64,000 nt of DNA from Acorus gramineus. Lineage: Eukaryota > Streptophyta > Magnoliopsida > Acorales > Acoraceae. The DNA is taken from NCBI GenBank assembly GCA_030737835.1, contig CM060852.1, positions 20,011,868-20,075,867 of the forward strand, in the 5' to 3' direction. Shown piece by piece: positions 42,231 to 52,717 of the stretch. Position numbers and translations under genes: made by a program. The notes under the pieces are model-generated. The model saw nothing but the letters and a program-made list of their open reading frames with translations, was not told the DNA's origin and did not search any database. Each line of letters starts with the position of its first letter. Positions within the stretch are counted from its first letter, which is position 1.

Positions 42231-42792
42231 AAAAACCCTAATCATAGAGAGAGAGAGCTCAACCTGGAATCAGGGTCACCCTTGGTCGCGGGTGGTCGGG
42301 GGTGGACGCCGGTGGTCGTGGGGACTCGGTCGCAGGGGATCGGGGTTGGGGGTGGTCGGGAGTGGACGTCGTTGTTCGTGGGTGGACGGCGGTGGTCGGT
42401 CACAGAGTGTCGGCGGTGGTCGGTCACTTATTTCTCCTCTCCTCCTCTCCAAATACACGATCCCGAGCCTCTGCGATAGTCGCCGGGGGTCACCGGAGTC
42501 GCGTGTGATCGCCGGGGGTCGCGGTGGTCAAAGGGGGTGAATGGGGTTTGTTTTGACAGAGAGAGAGTCGAGAGAGAGAGTGAGTCGAGAGAGACAAGAG
42601 AGAATGATTTGGGTTTATATTGGGGTGTTTTGGACCATCCGATCATATCCCATCGGACGGTGAAGAAGATGGTGGACCTTTTGATTAGTGTTTTTTTTCT
42701 TTTTTTTGAACCGTTCGATCGCGCGTGATCGGACGGTCAGAATCGGATCCGCACGTAAGGGCCGTCCGCACGTCCGCAGCATATCAAATCTC
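42231..42792 (-). repeat. Right terminal inverted repeat with internal G-rich minisatellite
   Basis: This is the inverted partner of 38390-38800 but about 150 bp longer. The extra length is a G-rich tandem array at about 42278-42430 built of ggtggtcg / gggtggac units, absent from the left arm. The tip (about 42480-42792) is nearly identical to the left arm. Confidence 0.85.
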
Positions 42793-44556
42793 TATATATA
42801 TATGGACGTGGGGACTCGTACTATATGTCACGCATTTATTACATATGGACGTGGGGACTCGTACTATATATTCATATTTTATTACACATGCTCTCACCGA
42901 CAATCTCCTTACGCATTCTCATCGCATTCTTTTTAAAATCGCATTCTCATCGTTGGCCCCCTCACGCAATTTTTTTCATATTACATTTGTGAAGTTATGC
43001 TTCTAGGTGTTTTCTGAAAATTACTACTGTCATACACATTCTTAGTACCTTGATTTTTGGGATAGTTTTATGTGGGTTCTGATTGTTATTTGGGTTTTAT
43101 ACATGGTTTATGATACAGAAAAATGAATGAAGACACCTTATACAAGGTGACCTTTGTCTATGTGGTGCTAGATGACTAAATGAAGTTTGTAAAGACTATT
43201 AACAAGTTAAAAAAACCAGAAATTACACATATACATGAGGATCAAAGGAAAAAAATGATTTATGCATTTTATTAAACATATGAAATGCATGATATTAAAT
43301 CCCTCACCATTTCAAACATTGAAGTGAATCTAGGGGTCAATGAACACAATAGAGATCAGCAATGACTGATGGGGATGGGTTAACCAGTACGGATTGACAA
43401 TGGTTCATCAATGGCTGTTTTGGGGGACCAAATGAAGAAGAAGACCAATAAAGGGTAAAATTATACTTTTCAGGGACTTATTTATAATTATATTTGTTTT
43501 CAGGGGGTATTTGGATTATTATATTTTAACTGAGTTAGATTAACGAAATATTCTTCGAATATCCCAATACCGGAAAATGAGTCTACTATGTTCCACACAC
43601 ACACACACACACATATATATATCACGTGTATTTCATGCTACGTTGGACGTGGTGACTCGTACTATATGTCATTGATATTTTATCACACATGCTCTCAATT
43701 ATATTTATTATAATACTTTGTTTTGGGTTTCAACGTCATCATATTTTTATATTATATCGAATCGATAAGAGACATTACGATTAGTACATTTTATTCTTAA
43801 ATATTTCAAGATTAGATTTAAAATTTAATTATAATAATAATATATTTTTTTAAAGGATATGTCTTGAGTTTGAGTATTGACATTGTACATGTTATACATT
43901 CTATTTATTAAGAAAAATTTAAAATTTTTTTTTATGGAACTAAGGATAATCAAGCGAATATTAGCTATTAGAGACCCTCCTATATGTATAAAAAAAAATA
44001 TTACTCATTTTTTAAATCTTGATTATTAAATACAAACACACAAAATATAAATAAATAGAAAGAGAACCAATTATAGCGTTAGTCATATTTTTAAAACTCA
44101 AAATAATTCAAAAAACAATGATAAAATGACTTTTTTATATAAAAATCATATTTCTTTATTAAGAAAACTGTAGATTATTTTATAATTGATCAAAGAAAAA
44201 AAAGCGCATAAAGGTTGGGGTGCTTCTGGATTGTTATTTGTATGTGATGGACGAATGAGAAACAGCAAAAGCACGTGTTGTTGGGTAGTGGACAATTTAT
44301 GATCTCAAATAGATCTGATTCTATTTATCAAGTGAGTAAAATATTTTATGGGTATTTTAGTAGTCTGAAAATTATTGCATGAAATTTAAAGTTTGTGAAG
44401 TGATTTTATAATTTCATGTGTATCCGAGTAATATGAAAAATTATTGCATGAAATCTCATAAAATTTAAAGCTTGGGAAGTGAAGTTTTGTATAATATAGA
44501 AAATTAATATAAGATGCGGTGATCCAGTTGCTTCCAAAAAACTAATTTAAGATTTA

Positions 44557-44787
44557 GGCTCTGTTTGGGATAGAGTTTGGGTAGAGTTTGCAGTGGTGAA
44601 CATCAACAGACACAGACGCTGAAACAAACAGAAAATGGAGTGTTGGCGTTGGACGCACGAGTTAGTGGTGCATGTGTATTTTTTCTCCAATTGTTCGACG
44701 CGGTGAAACACCGCTTCCCCCGAAGTGATGGCAACAGTGCTCGTTTGGGCTCACGCGATAGTGCCGACCACACACTCAAACAGAGCC
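44557..44787. mobile_element. Tourist-like MITE, A2 copy
   Basis: It has termini ggctctgtttggg and caaacagagcc flanked by TTA (44554-44556 and 44788-44790). It is 13 bp longer than the A1 copy because of a gacgcacgagttagt segment. Confidence 0.85.
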
Positions 44788-45391
44788 TTAGTCATCCGGT
44801 CGCCCAAACAAAAAATTTAAATTGTTAAATGAATATTAAATACATTGGGCCCGTTGCCTGAAAAAAATTTAAACTGTTACATCAAAATTAAATACATTGG
44901 GCGAAGGGGGCCATCTGCAAATAGCCCACAGGAGACAAAAGTTGGGCGAATGTTGTATAACTTTGGGCACAAGGGGGCCATCCGCAAATAGCCCATTGGA
45001 GATATATATTGGGCGAAGGGATAGCCCAGAAAAGACATTATATTATACTAATAAGTTGTACACGCAAACGCCCGTAAATCAACGTCAACAACTGTATGAA
45101 TCACTATTTTCATTATACAACTTTGATAATATATGAAAAATTAATATATCTACATATATTCAGATGGCATGCATGACAAAAAGATTAAACAGCATTACAA
45201 ACGAACGTAATGGTACAGAAGAGGCTCAAATCCCCATTTCCTGTCGAACATTAAAGAGAAAATACAAGAGAAACAAGACTTTCAAGAAGTTTGACTATGT
45301 CAGCAATCTAAGATTGTCATTGACCCATATAAATAATTGAGAGATGTCCTTATTAAACCTAGATAAAAAGAATTACAAATATAAATAAATA

Positions 45392-45935
45392 GGATTATTT
45401 AGTTTTCATCCCTTCTAAAATAAGTCAATTATTAAAAACCATCTCCAAAACATAATATAATTATAAACTCCTTTTATGCTAACTGGATTTGTAAAAAACC
45501 CAAATAATTTATTTTTTGACAAAATAAGTTATTAAATGATGGATTGACAATAATACTCTTACTAAAAAATATCCTAACTTGATAGAAAAAAAACCTTTTC
45601 ATTAACATAAACCCCTTTCCGTCAAATTTTTTTTGGGAGTACTAATTTCTTTTTGTTTTGTTGACTGTTGGGTTTTACAAATCCAGTTAACATTTAAAGG
45701 GGGTTGATAATGATACTGTGTTTTATAGTGTTATTTTAATAATTTTCCTGTTTTAGGAGAGATAGAAACTAAATAACATTTTTTTTCCTATCAAGTTAGG
45801 ATTTTTGAATAAGGGCATTATTGGATTTTTTACAAATTCAGTTAACATTTAAAGGTGGTTTATAATAATATTGTGTTTTAGAAGGGGTTTTTAATAATTT
45901 GACTGTTTTAGAAGGGGGTGAAAACTAAATAACCC
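45392..45935. mobile_element. Long-inverted-repeat MITE, A2 copy
   Basis: It is the duplicate of 22355-22888 with the same ggattatttagttttcatcc end and matching right arm. Small indels distinguish the copies. Confidence 0.75.
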
Positions 45936-46387
45936 AAATAAATATTATTTTTTTCACTTTAAGACTAAGGTGGTGTTTGGCAGCACTTAAATAAAGTGAT
46001 TCTGCTCTTAATTAAGCAGAAAGTTGAAAAGTGTTATCAAGCGTATTTAAAAAGCAAACTTAATTAAAAAATTACTTACATTTTTTAGTATAAAAAACTT
46101 GCTTTTCAGAAAACGCAGAAAATACGCTTTCCAGAAATCAAGTCTATTTAAGTCATTTTATTCAAAATCTTATTATTCAAACATGTTTTCAAACGGACCC
46201 TAAATCTTCATGGTGATAATTACGTGCTAACACAAAAACTACATAAAATATTGTGTGGTTTATAAAGCCTGCTTGTAAAAAACATGTCTTTTCACAATTA
46301 GACTAAATTAAGGATCATTCTATCATTACCGATTAAAGCATAATCGGATAATATAAACATAGAATTCTAACATTAACAGCCAACTAA

Positions 46388-47297
46388 GATCATATATTGA
46401 TTCACAATGCACCACATCATTATCAATTGAATAATGTCCTGAAACGCAAAACAAAATTGATAACCATTGGCAAGCGTATCTTTATTTTTTCTTATTAAGT
46501 TGTACAAAAAAAAAAATTATTTTACATGATTGAATTCTAACAATTAAATAAAATTCCACTGATTATCCAAACAATCCTCCCTTAGATACATTGATAATTG
46601 ATATATATATTTCCAGACGAGAAGCACGTGATGGGTTCTAGTGCTTGACCCCCCACCCTCCTGGCAGAAATTCCCCGTCACCCACCATGTCACCACCCTA
46701 AGCCCCCCGTTTGGAACGAGAATAAGCCCCCGGATAATCTTGAATAAAGGAGAATAAGGGATAAAGGGTGTTTGAACACATGCATATAATAACTAGAGAT
46801 AAAGTATGTCAGAATAAATTGATATAAAGTGGTACATGGATTCCAACCAACCTCTGCAATTAAAGTTATCCTAGGTTATTCCACTCAAAGAATATGTAAG
46901 CTAACTGTCATCACTTCTTATAAATCACTTGTAAAATCAACTAACATTATTTTTTCACCTTTTATAAATCCTTGACCGGCGCCACTCGCGTCCTTTCTTG
47001 CCTGAATCTCACCGACCTAATCCTTGAAACCCCATTCGCACGTGATTGTCTGCCTCCTCCACTCGGGCTCCCCCGAGGCCCAAAATCTTGCATTGACTCC
47101 CTCACACGCTCCTCCCCTAATGTCGGCCGACGGTGGAGGAGGTCATGCCAATAGCGATAATGGAGAGGTTGGCTGTTCTGGCTAGTGATGGATTGAGGGA
47201 AAGAAAATTGTTGTATTTTTACCAATATGGATAAACTCAGGTTAAAGACATGTTTACTTAACTGACAGAAGGGTTTTTCATATTTTGTATTGGTTTA
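46388..47297. other. Unique DNA between segment A2 and the Copia element
   Basis: It replaces the CACTA-bearing sequence of unit 1 (23340-26098). A stretch near 46700-46800 (gtttggaacgagaataagcc, then aaaggagaataagggataaag) resembles the MITE-like start near 13215-13300. 46975-47130 is a GC-richer patch (cttgcctgaatctcaccgac and following) with a weakly coding look on the minus strand but no recognised family. Confidence 0.45.
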
Positions 47298-47425
47298 TGT
47301 TAAATGTGTATATATGTTAGGGTTAAAGGTAGATTAATCTTTTCCTCTTTTCCCTTTTATACTATAAATATTGGATATAAACCCTTACAATATTTTGATT
47401 CATTCTCTTATTTCTGAATCTAACA
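47298..47425 (+). repeat. Left LTR of Copia element 1
   Basis: It begins tgttaaatgtgtatatatgt and ends gaatctaaca. An internal tactataaatattgg may serve as TATA box. By eye it differs from the right LTR at roughly a dozen of 128 positions, which points to an old insertion. Confidence 0.95.
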
Positions 47426-48321
47426 TGGTATCAGAGCTTGAATCCATTTTTTCTCTTTTTCTTTGATTTTTTGTTGACGTTACTCTCCGTTCGCGAGATC
47501 GTCGGCACTTCACCGACTAACGCTGCCCCGCGCAGCCACCGTGCCGCTGCCGCCCCTGTGCAGTCTAGCCGCTGCCCCGTCGCAGCCCAGCCGCTGCCCC
47601 TGCACAACCCCATGCAGCCCCGCACAGCCCCATCGCAGCTACTGCCCCGCGCAGTCCCGCGCAACCCCGTCGCAGCCCTGTCCTTGCCCCCTGCCGCGCG
47701 CCACCCAGCAGCGCCCGAGCGCCCCCCCTGCCACACCCGCGCCCCAGCCGCGCCGCCCCTACCGCACCCCCGCCCACGCATCCGTCTACTCGTGCGTCGG
47801 TCCCCACACCTGTCAGCGCGCGTTGCCAGCTCGTTCCCACGCGCTTTGCCAGCGCGTCCCGGATCTCAAGGGATCCTATCCCCACACCCACCTGCGCACG
47901 CTCTCTGCGCGTTCCCACGCGCTTTGCCAGCATGATCACGCGCTTTGTTAGCGCCTCCCGGATCTCCCGGGATCCTGTCCCCTGCGTGCTGGGTCCCTCT
48001 CGCGCCCAGCTCCAACGCGCTCTGCCCAACGCGCGCCCGGCACCCATGCGCCCAGCCACCGCCAGCGTCCGCCATCTCTGGCCACCGGCAACCGTCTCCG
48101 GCCGCCTCTTCGGCCGCCGACAACCGTCTCCGGCCCCCGTTTTGTCACCCCATCAACGATTTTCAGTATTTTTCTCTCTCTGGCCACTACAAGCTCATTC
48201 GGACTCCGAGCATAGTCATATTGGTACTCATTTTGCTCCATTTTTAGTTCTGCACGCAATCTGTGACCGTATTTTCATCATTAGAGGGATATATTTTTCT
48301 GTTATTCTATTTTTTCCTATT
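47426..48321 (+). other. GC-rich leader of Copia element 1
   Basis: About 900 bp separate the primer-binding site from the gag start. The stretch 47520-48140 is extremely C-rich with repeated gcagcc and cgctgcccc units, and a ~45-bp duplicated block (cgcgctttg, cggatct, gggatcct) at about 47837-47880 and 47937-47980. Long ORFs here come from base composition and are not credible genes. Confidence 0.7.
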
Positions 48322-49257
48322 ATGGCTACGGATAACACTCAGATCATCGATGTTAAGTTTGATGGTAACAATTATGATGTCTGGTCTATTAGTCTTGAAC
48401 TTCAGCTTGATTATCGTCGCCTATTGGGTCATGTTACTGGCACTAATCTAGCTCCTGTACTTGAACCATCTCCACCGGGTTCTGATGAGACCACCATCAA
48501 GGCCAGAGCTGAGGCGTATACTAAGGCTTTGTTGACATGGAAGGAGGCCGATTCTCGGGTGAAAGCTTATATTGCTTCTTCGGTTATTCCAAATATCCGT
48601 AAACATTTGAAGCCGTTCATTACAGCCAAGGAATATTGGGACTTTCTGAAGAATTTCTATACGCAGACCGATGGTGCTCAGGAATTCTATCTACATCAGG
48701 CCATTTCTACTTCTTATCAAGGGGAGCTTTCTATTCGTGATTTTTATTCTCTTTTGTCTGATTACTGGGATCAACTCGCACCTATGGATCCTCAGATGGA
48801 GGGTATTTTTCTGACACGCTATCGTGAGTACCGTAATCGTCAACGATTGTACCAATTCTTGATGCGTCTTCGTCCTGAGTTCGAGGCTATTCGTGCACAG
48901 ATTCTTCATCGTTCTCCCAAACCGTCTCTTGATACGGTTCTTTTTGAGTTAGTTGCTGAGGAGACGCGTCTTCGCACTGTTGTCACTCCGCCTATCGTTG
49001 ATCACAGTTCTGTCAATGTTGCACATCGTCAAGACAATCGCTACACTCGGGTCACTTGCTATTATTGCCATAAATTTGGACACGTGCAATCTGAATGTCG
49101 TAAGCGTGCTCGTGATGGTGCTCCTCTTGTTTATGTACCTCGCACTTCAGCTCCTGGAGCACTTCCTCCAGCACCTCGTCCACTAGATCCTGCAGCATCA
49201 CGTGCACCAGCGCCTCGGGCACCTTCTACAGTTCCTCCACGTCGTTCTCAGCCTTGA
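48322..49257 (+). pseudogene. Copia element 1 gag (nucleocapsid), ended by an early stop
   Basis: It starts MATDNTQIIDVKFDGNNY, the usual start of plant Copia Gag. The UBN2-type gag core covers about residues 60-215. The zinc knuckle CYYCHKFGHVQSEC (CX2CX4HX4C) lies at about 49058-49101. A TGA at 49255-49257 interrupts what should be one continuous Gag-Pol frame: the same frame carries on directly into the protease. The stop looks like a CGA-to-TGA transition. The frame is also open upstream of the chosen ATG, but that part is the GC-rich leader. Confidence 0.9.
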
Positions 49258-52200
49258 ATTGCAGCTGCTATTGCATCTGATTTTCCTACTGATCCGTCGG
49301 CATATTCTTCCTCTCAGATCACTGAGAGTCTTGCGCAGCTCCATCTTCAACAACAGCATCTCCAAGATATGTTTCACTTAGTGACTGGTAGTGATTCATC
49401 TGCTCCCTTTTCTGCTTCTACTGCGGCAACAGGTAACCTTACCTCCTCATGGATTCTTGACTCTGGGGCTTCTCATCATATGACTTCTCAGGCATCCTTT
49501 ATTAGTTGTCCTACTCGTGTTTCCCACTCTTGTTATTCGTACGACGGATGAGACTCCTCTGTCTGTGTCGAGTTCTGGTTCTCTTGCTGATCCTTCTCAT
49601 CGATTTCAACTTCCTGATGTTTTTCATGTTCCTGGTCTATCACTAAATTTGCTTTCTGTTGGTCAAATTGCGGATCATGATTGTCTCATTACTTTTGATT
49701 CTTCTACTTGTTCTGTACAGGATCGTCGTACGGGGAAGCAGATTGGGACAGGCTCTAGACGCGGTGGGCTCTACTACATGGATCATCTTCATATTCCTTC
49801 GTCTTCTGCAGCTTCTGCTCGCTTGATTTCTTCTTCTCCTTCCTCCTTTGATGTATGGCACCGCCGTCTTGGCCATCTCTCTCCTCCAAGACTTCGTTAT
49901 CTAATAAGTACCGGTGTTTTAGGTTCCTTTTCAAAAACTGAGCTTCAACCATGTGTGGGCTGCAAGTTGGCAAAACACTTGGCTCTTCCATTTCCTACTA
50001 GTAAACACATTTCTGCTTCTCCTTTTGATCTAGTTCACTCTGATGTTTGGGGTCCCTCCCCTATTCCTTCTAAAGGGGGTAACCGTTATTATGTTATTTT
50101 TATTGATGATTTTTTCTCGCTTTACCTGGATATATTTGATGCATAGTCGTTCTGAGTTGTTACCCATCTATAAATCTTTTGCTACAATGGTTGAAACTCA
50201 GTTTTCCAAACGCATCAAGGTGTTTCGCTCTGATTGTGGGGGGAGAATATTGTTTTCGTGCTTTTCGTGATTTTTTATCCTCCCAAGACACTCTATCACA
50301 GCTTTCCACTCCTTATGCTCATCAGCAGAACGGGGTTGCTGAGCGCAAACACCGTCATATCCTCGAAACGACCCGGTCCTTACTCCTCTCTGCTTCTGTT
50401 CCTGTTCAGTTTTGGGGTGAGGCTGTTCTTACAAGTGTGTATCTCATCAATCGCACTCCTTCGTCTATCACTGCTGGCATCTCCCCCTTTCAGCGTCTTT
50501 ATCATAGTCCTCCTGATTATTCTCGTCTTCGTGTTTTTGGATGCACGTGTTTTGTCCTACTTCCTCCTCTTGAGCGTACCAAATTGTCTCCTCGTTCCAC
50601 TATGTGTATCTTTCTTGGGTATAGTAATGAGATCAAAGGATATCGATGCTATGATCCTGTTGCTCGTCGTCTTCGGACATCTTGTCATGTCACATTCTTT
50701 GAGAGTCATCCATACTACGCTCTTCGCTCGCCTCCTGTTCCTCTTCCCCCATCCACGGTTGAGGAAGTCACATTTTTGGACTTTTCTATTCCTGATTTCT
50801 CATCTTCATCTTTTGCTCCTCAGTCATCTATTCCGTCTGTACCTGACCACTCTTCCTCGTCAGTCCCATCTTCACCCTTGCCGTCTTCGTCAAACTCTAT
50901 TCCAGATGATTCACGTGGGACGGTCTTGTCTACTCCTACACCTATTCCTGATGCTGCTTCGCCAGAAGACGATTCTGCTTCCGCACCAGTTGCTCCTCGT
51001 CGCAATCCGCCTCGCGCTCGTCGACCTCCTCAACGACTCAGCTTGGTTGCCTCTGATTCTTTTTCTCCTAGTTTTCAGTGTTTTCTTTCAGCTGTTTCCA
51101 CTCATTGGGAGCCCCAATCATATCGTGAGGCTGTCGGCATTCCAGAATGGGAAGGTGCTATGGCAGAGGAGCTTAGTGCATTACAACGCACTCATACGTG
51201 GAAAATTGTACCACTTCCTCCAGGGAAGACTCCTATCAGCTGTAAGTGGGTTTATAAGATCAAGACCAACTCTGATGGTTCGATTGAGCGTCACAAGGCT
51301 CGGTTGGTTGCCCGTGGTTTCACTCAGCAGCATGGTATTGATTATGATGAGACATTTGCTCCTATAGCGAAAATGACGACTGTTCGTACTTTGATTTCTG
51401 TTGCTTCTGTTCGTCAATGGCTCATTTATCAGCTTGATGTCAAGAATGCCTTTTTTCATGGTGATTTATCAGAGGAGGATTACATGACTCCTCCTCCGGG
51501 CCTTCCTCATCCATTTGGTCATGTATGTCATCTTCATTGCACTCTCTATGGTCTCAAGCAGGCTCCTTGCGCTTGTTTCGCTCGATTCACTGATGCTATC
51601 TGTGCTGCTGGGTTTGTTTTGAGTTTCTCTGATCCAGCTTTATTTGTTTACACCTCTGGTCCTCATCGTACTATCATGCTGCTTTATGTTGATGACATGA
51701 TCATCACCGGCGATTATTCTTCTTATATACAGTCGGTTAAGCAACATCTTCAGCGTTAATTTGAGATGAAAGAACTTCGCAAACTTCAATATTTTCTAGG
51801 CTTGGAAGTTGCTTCTGCTTCGCGTGGTTATCTTCTCTCCCAGCGCAAGTATACTGCTGACTTGATCGACCGTGCCTGTCTGACTGATGATCGCATTTCT
51901 CCCACTCCTATTGAGCTTCATGCTAAGCTCCGGCCTGATGATGGAGATCCATTTTCTAATGTTACTCGTTATAGACAGCTTGTATTAGAAGTCTCGTCTA
52001 TCTCACTGTCACTCGTCCTGACATTGCCTATGCTGTGCATATTGTCAGTCAGTTCGTCACTGCCTCTCATACTGTTCATTATGCAGCAGTTCTTCGGATT
52101 ATACGCTATCTACACCAGATCATATCTCGTGCTCTGCTGTTACCGTCTTCTTCTACTTTTGAAATTCGTACTTATACTGATGCTGATTGAGCAGGAGATG

Positions 52201-52556
52201 TCACAGATCGAAAATCCACTACTGGTATCTGTGTGTTTTTTGGTGACTCTCTTATATCTTGGAAGGCCAAGAAACAGGACATTGTTTCTCGTTCGAGTGC
52301 TGAGACAGAATATCGTGCTATGGCATCTGCTACTGCTGAGGTTGTTTGGCTTCGACGCATCCTTTCTGACATGGGTATTATTTTATCTGCGTCTACTTCT
52401 TTATATTGTGACAACAAGAGCGCTATTCAGATTGCTATCAATCCCGTTTTCCATGAACGTACGAAGCACATCGAGATCGATTGTCACTTCGTCAGTTATC
52501 ATTTTATGGTGGACACTATATCTCTCCCGTATTTTTCCTCTTGTTGAGCAAACTCT
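49258..52556 (+). pseudogene. Copia element 1 pol (protease-integrase-RT-RNase H), multiple frameshifts
   Basis: The protease has WILDSGASHHMTS (DSGA at 49459-49470). The integrase zinc finger begins with WHRRLGHLS near 49857, and the core includes SDVWGPSP and TPYAHQQNGVAERKHR. The reverse transcriptase has KARLVARGFTQQHGIDYDET, QLDVKNAFFHGDL and YVDD at 51685-51696. RNase H has [13 protein letters not shown] and CDNKSAI. Frameshifts lie near 49.53, 50.13, 50.24 and 51.98 kb. Stops are a TAA at 51757-51759 and a TGA at 52188-52190 in the RNase H DWAGD position. The element cannot make a working polyprotein. Confidence 0.93.
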
Positions 52557-52588
52557 CGGTGTATGATCTACCATGAGTTGAAGGGGGA

Positions 52589-52716
52589 TGTTAAATGTGT
52601 ATATAAGTTAGGGTTAAGAGTAGATTAATCTTTTTCTCTTTTCTCTTTTGTACTATAAATATTGGATACAAACCTTAATAATATTTTGAATCATTCTCTT
52701 ATTTTTTATTCTAACA
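52589..52716 (+). repeat. Right LTR of Copia element 1
   Basis: It begins tgttaaatgtgtatataagt after a polypurine tract and ends attctaaca, the same length as the left LTR. Confidence 0.95.
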
Positions 52717-52717
52717 A

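Larger units (their letters stand above)
38390..42792. mobile_element. 4.4-kb Mutator-like element with ~400-bp terminal inverted repeats
   Basis: The left end is gggatttgatatgctgcgga and the right end in reverse is gagatttgatatgctgcgga. The inverted repeat is nearly perfect for over 300 bp and recognisable to about 38800 on the left and 42231 on the right. It sits inside a (TA)n run that is continuous in the gene 2 and gene 3 promoters, so the insertion is certain but the target duplication length cannot be read. Long TIRs suggest the Mutator superfamily. No transposase ORF is seen; the interior contains splice-site-bounded exon-like pieces, as in Pack-MULEs. Confidence 0.82.
42793..46387. 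repeat. Segmental duplication, segment A copy 2c
   Basis: It is the continuation of A2b beyond the Mutator-like insertion, collinear with about 19822-23339. No gene is present. A 27-bp block containing tggacgtggggactcgtact is doubled here (42801-42827 and 42845-42871). The right edge is ccaactaa at 46387. Confidence 0.92.
47298..52716 (+). mobile_element. Ty1/Copia retrotransposon, complete but inactive
   Basis: It has 128-bp LTRs (47298-47425 and 52589-52716) with TG...CA ends. The primer-binding site tggtatcagagc at 47426, complementary to initiator tRNA-Met, directly follows the left LTR. A polypurine tract gaaggggga precedes the right LTR. The flanks gttta and attta are a target duplication with one mismatch. 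Domain order gag, protease, integrase, reverse transcriptase, RNase H is that of Copia. Short LTRs suggest an Ale/Retrofit-like lineage. It separates segments A2 and B2. Confidence 0.95.

Noticed and set aside
42196..42540. Gly/Arg-rich ORF of 114 codons
   Set aside because: It translates the G-rich minisatellite of the right terminal inverted repeat.
47431..48259. Several 100-165-codon ORFs in the C-rich stretch
   Set aside because: Proline/alanine/arginine-rich frames are open on both strands because of base composition; the stretch is the leader of the Copia element.
50234..51367. 377-codon ORF in a second frame of the Copia pol region
   Set aside because: It is a hydrophobic low-complexity shadow of the integrase/RT frame, which has all domain motifs.
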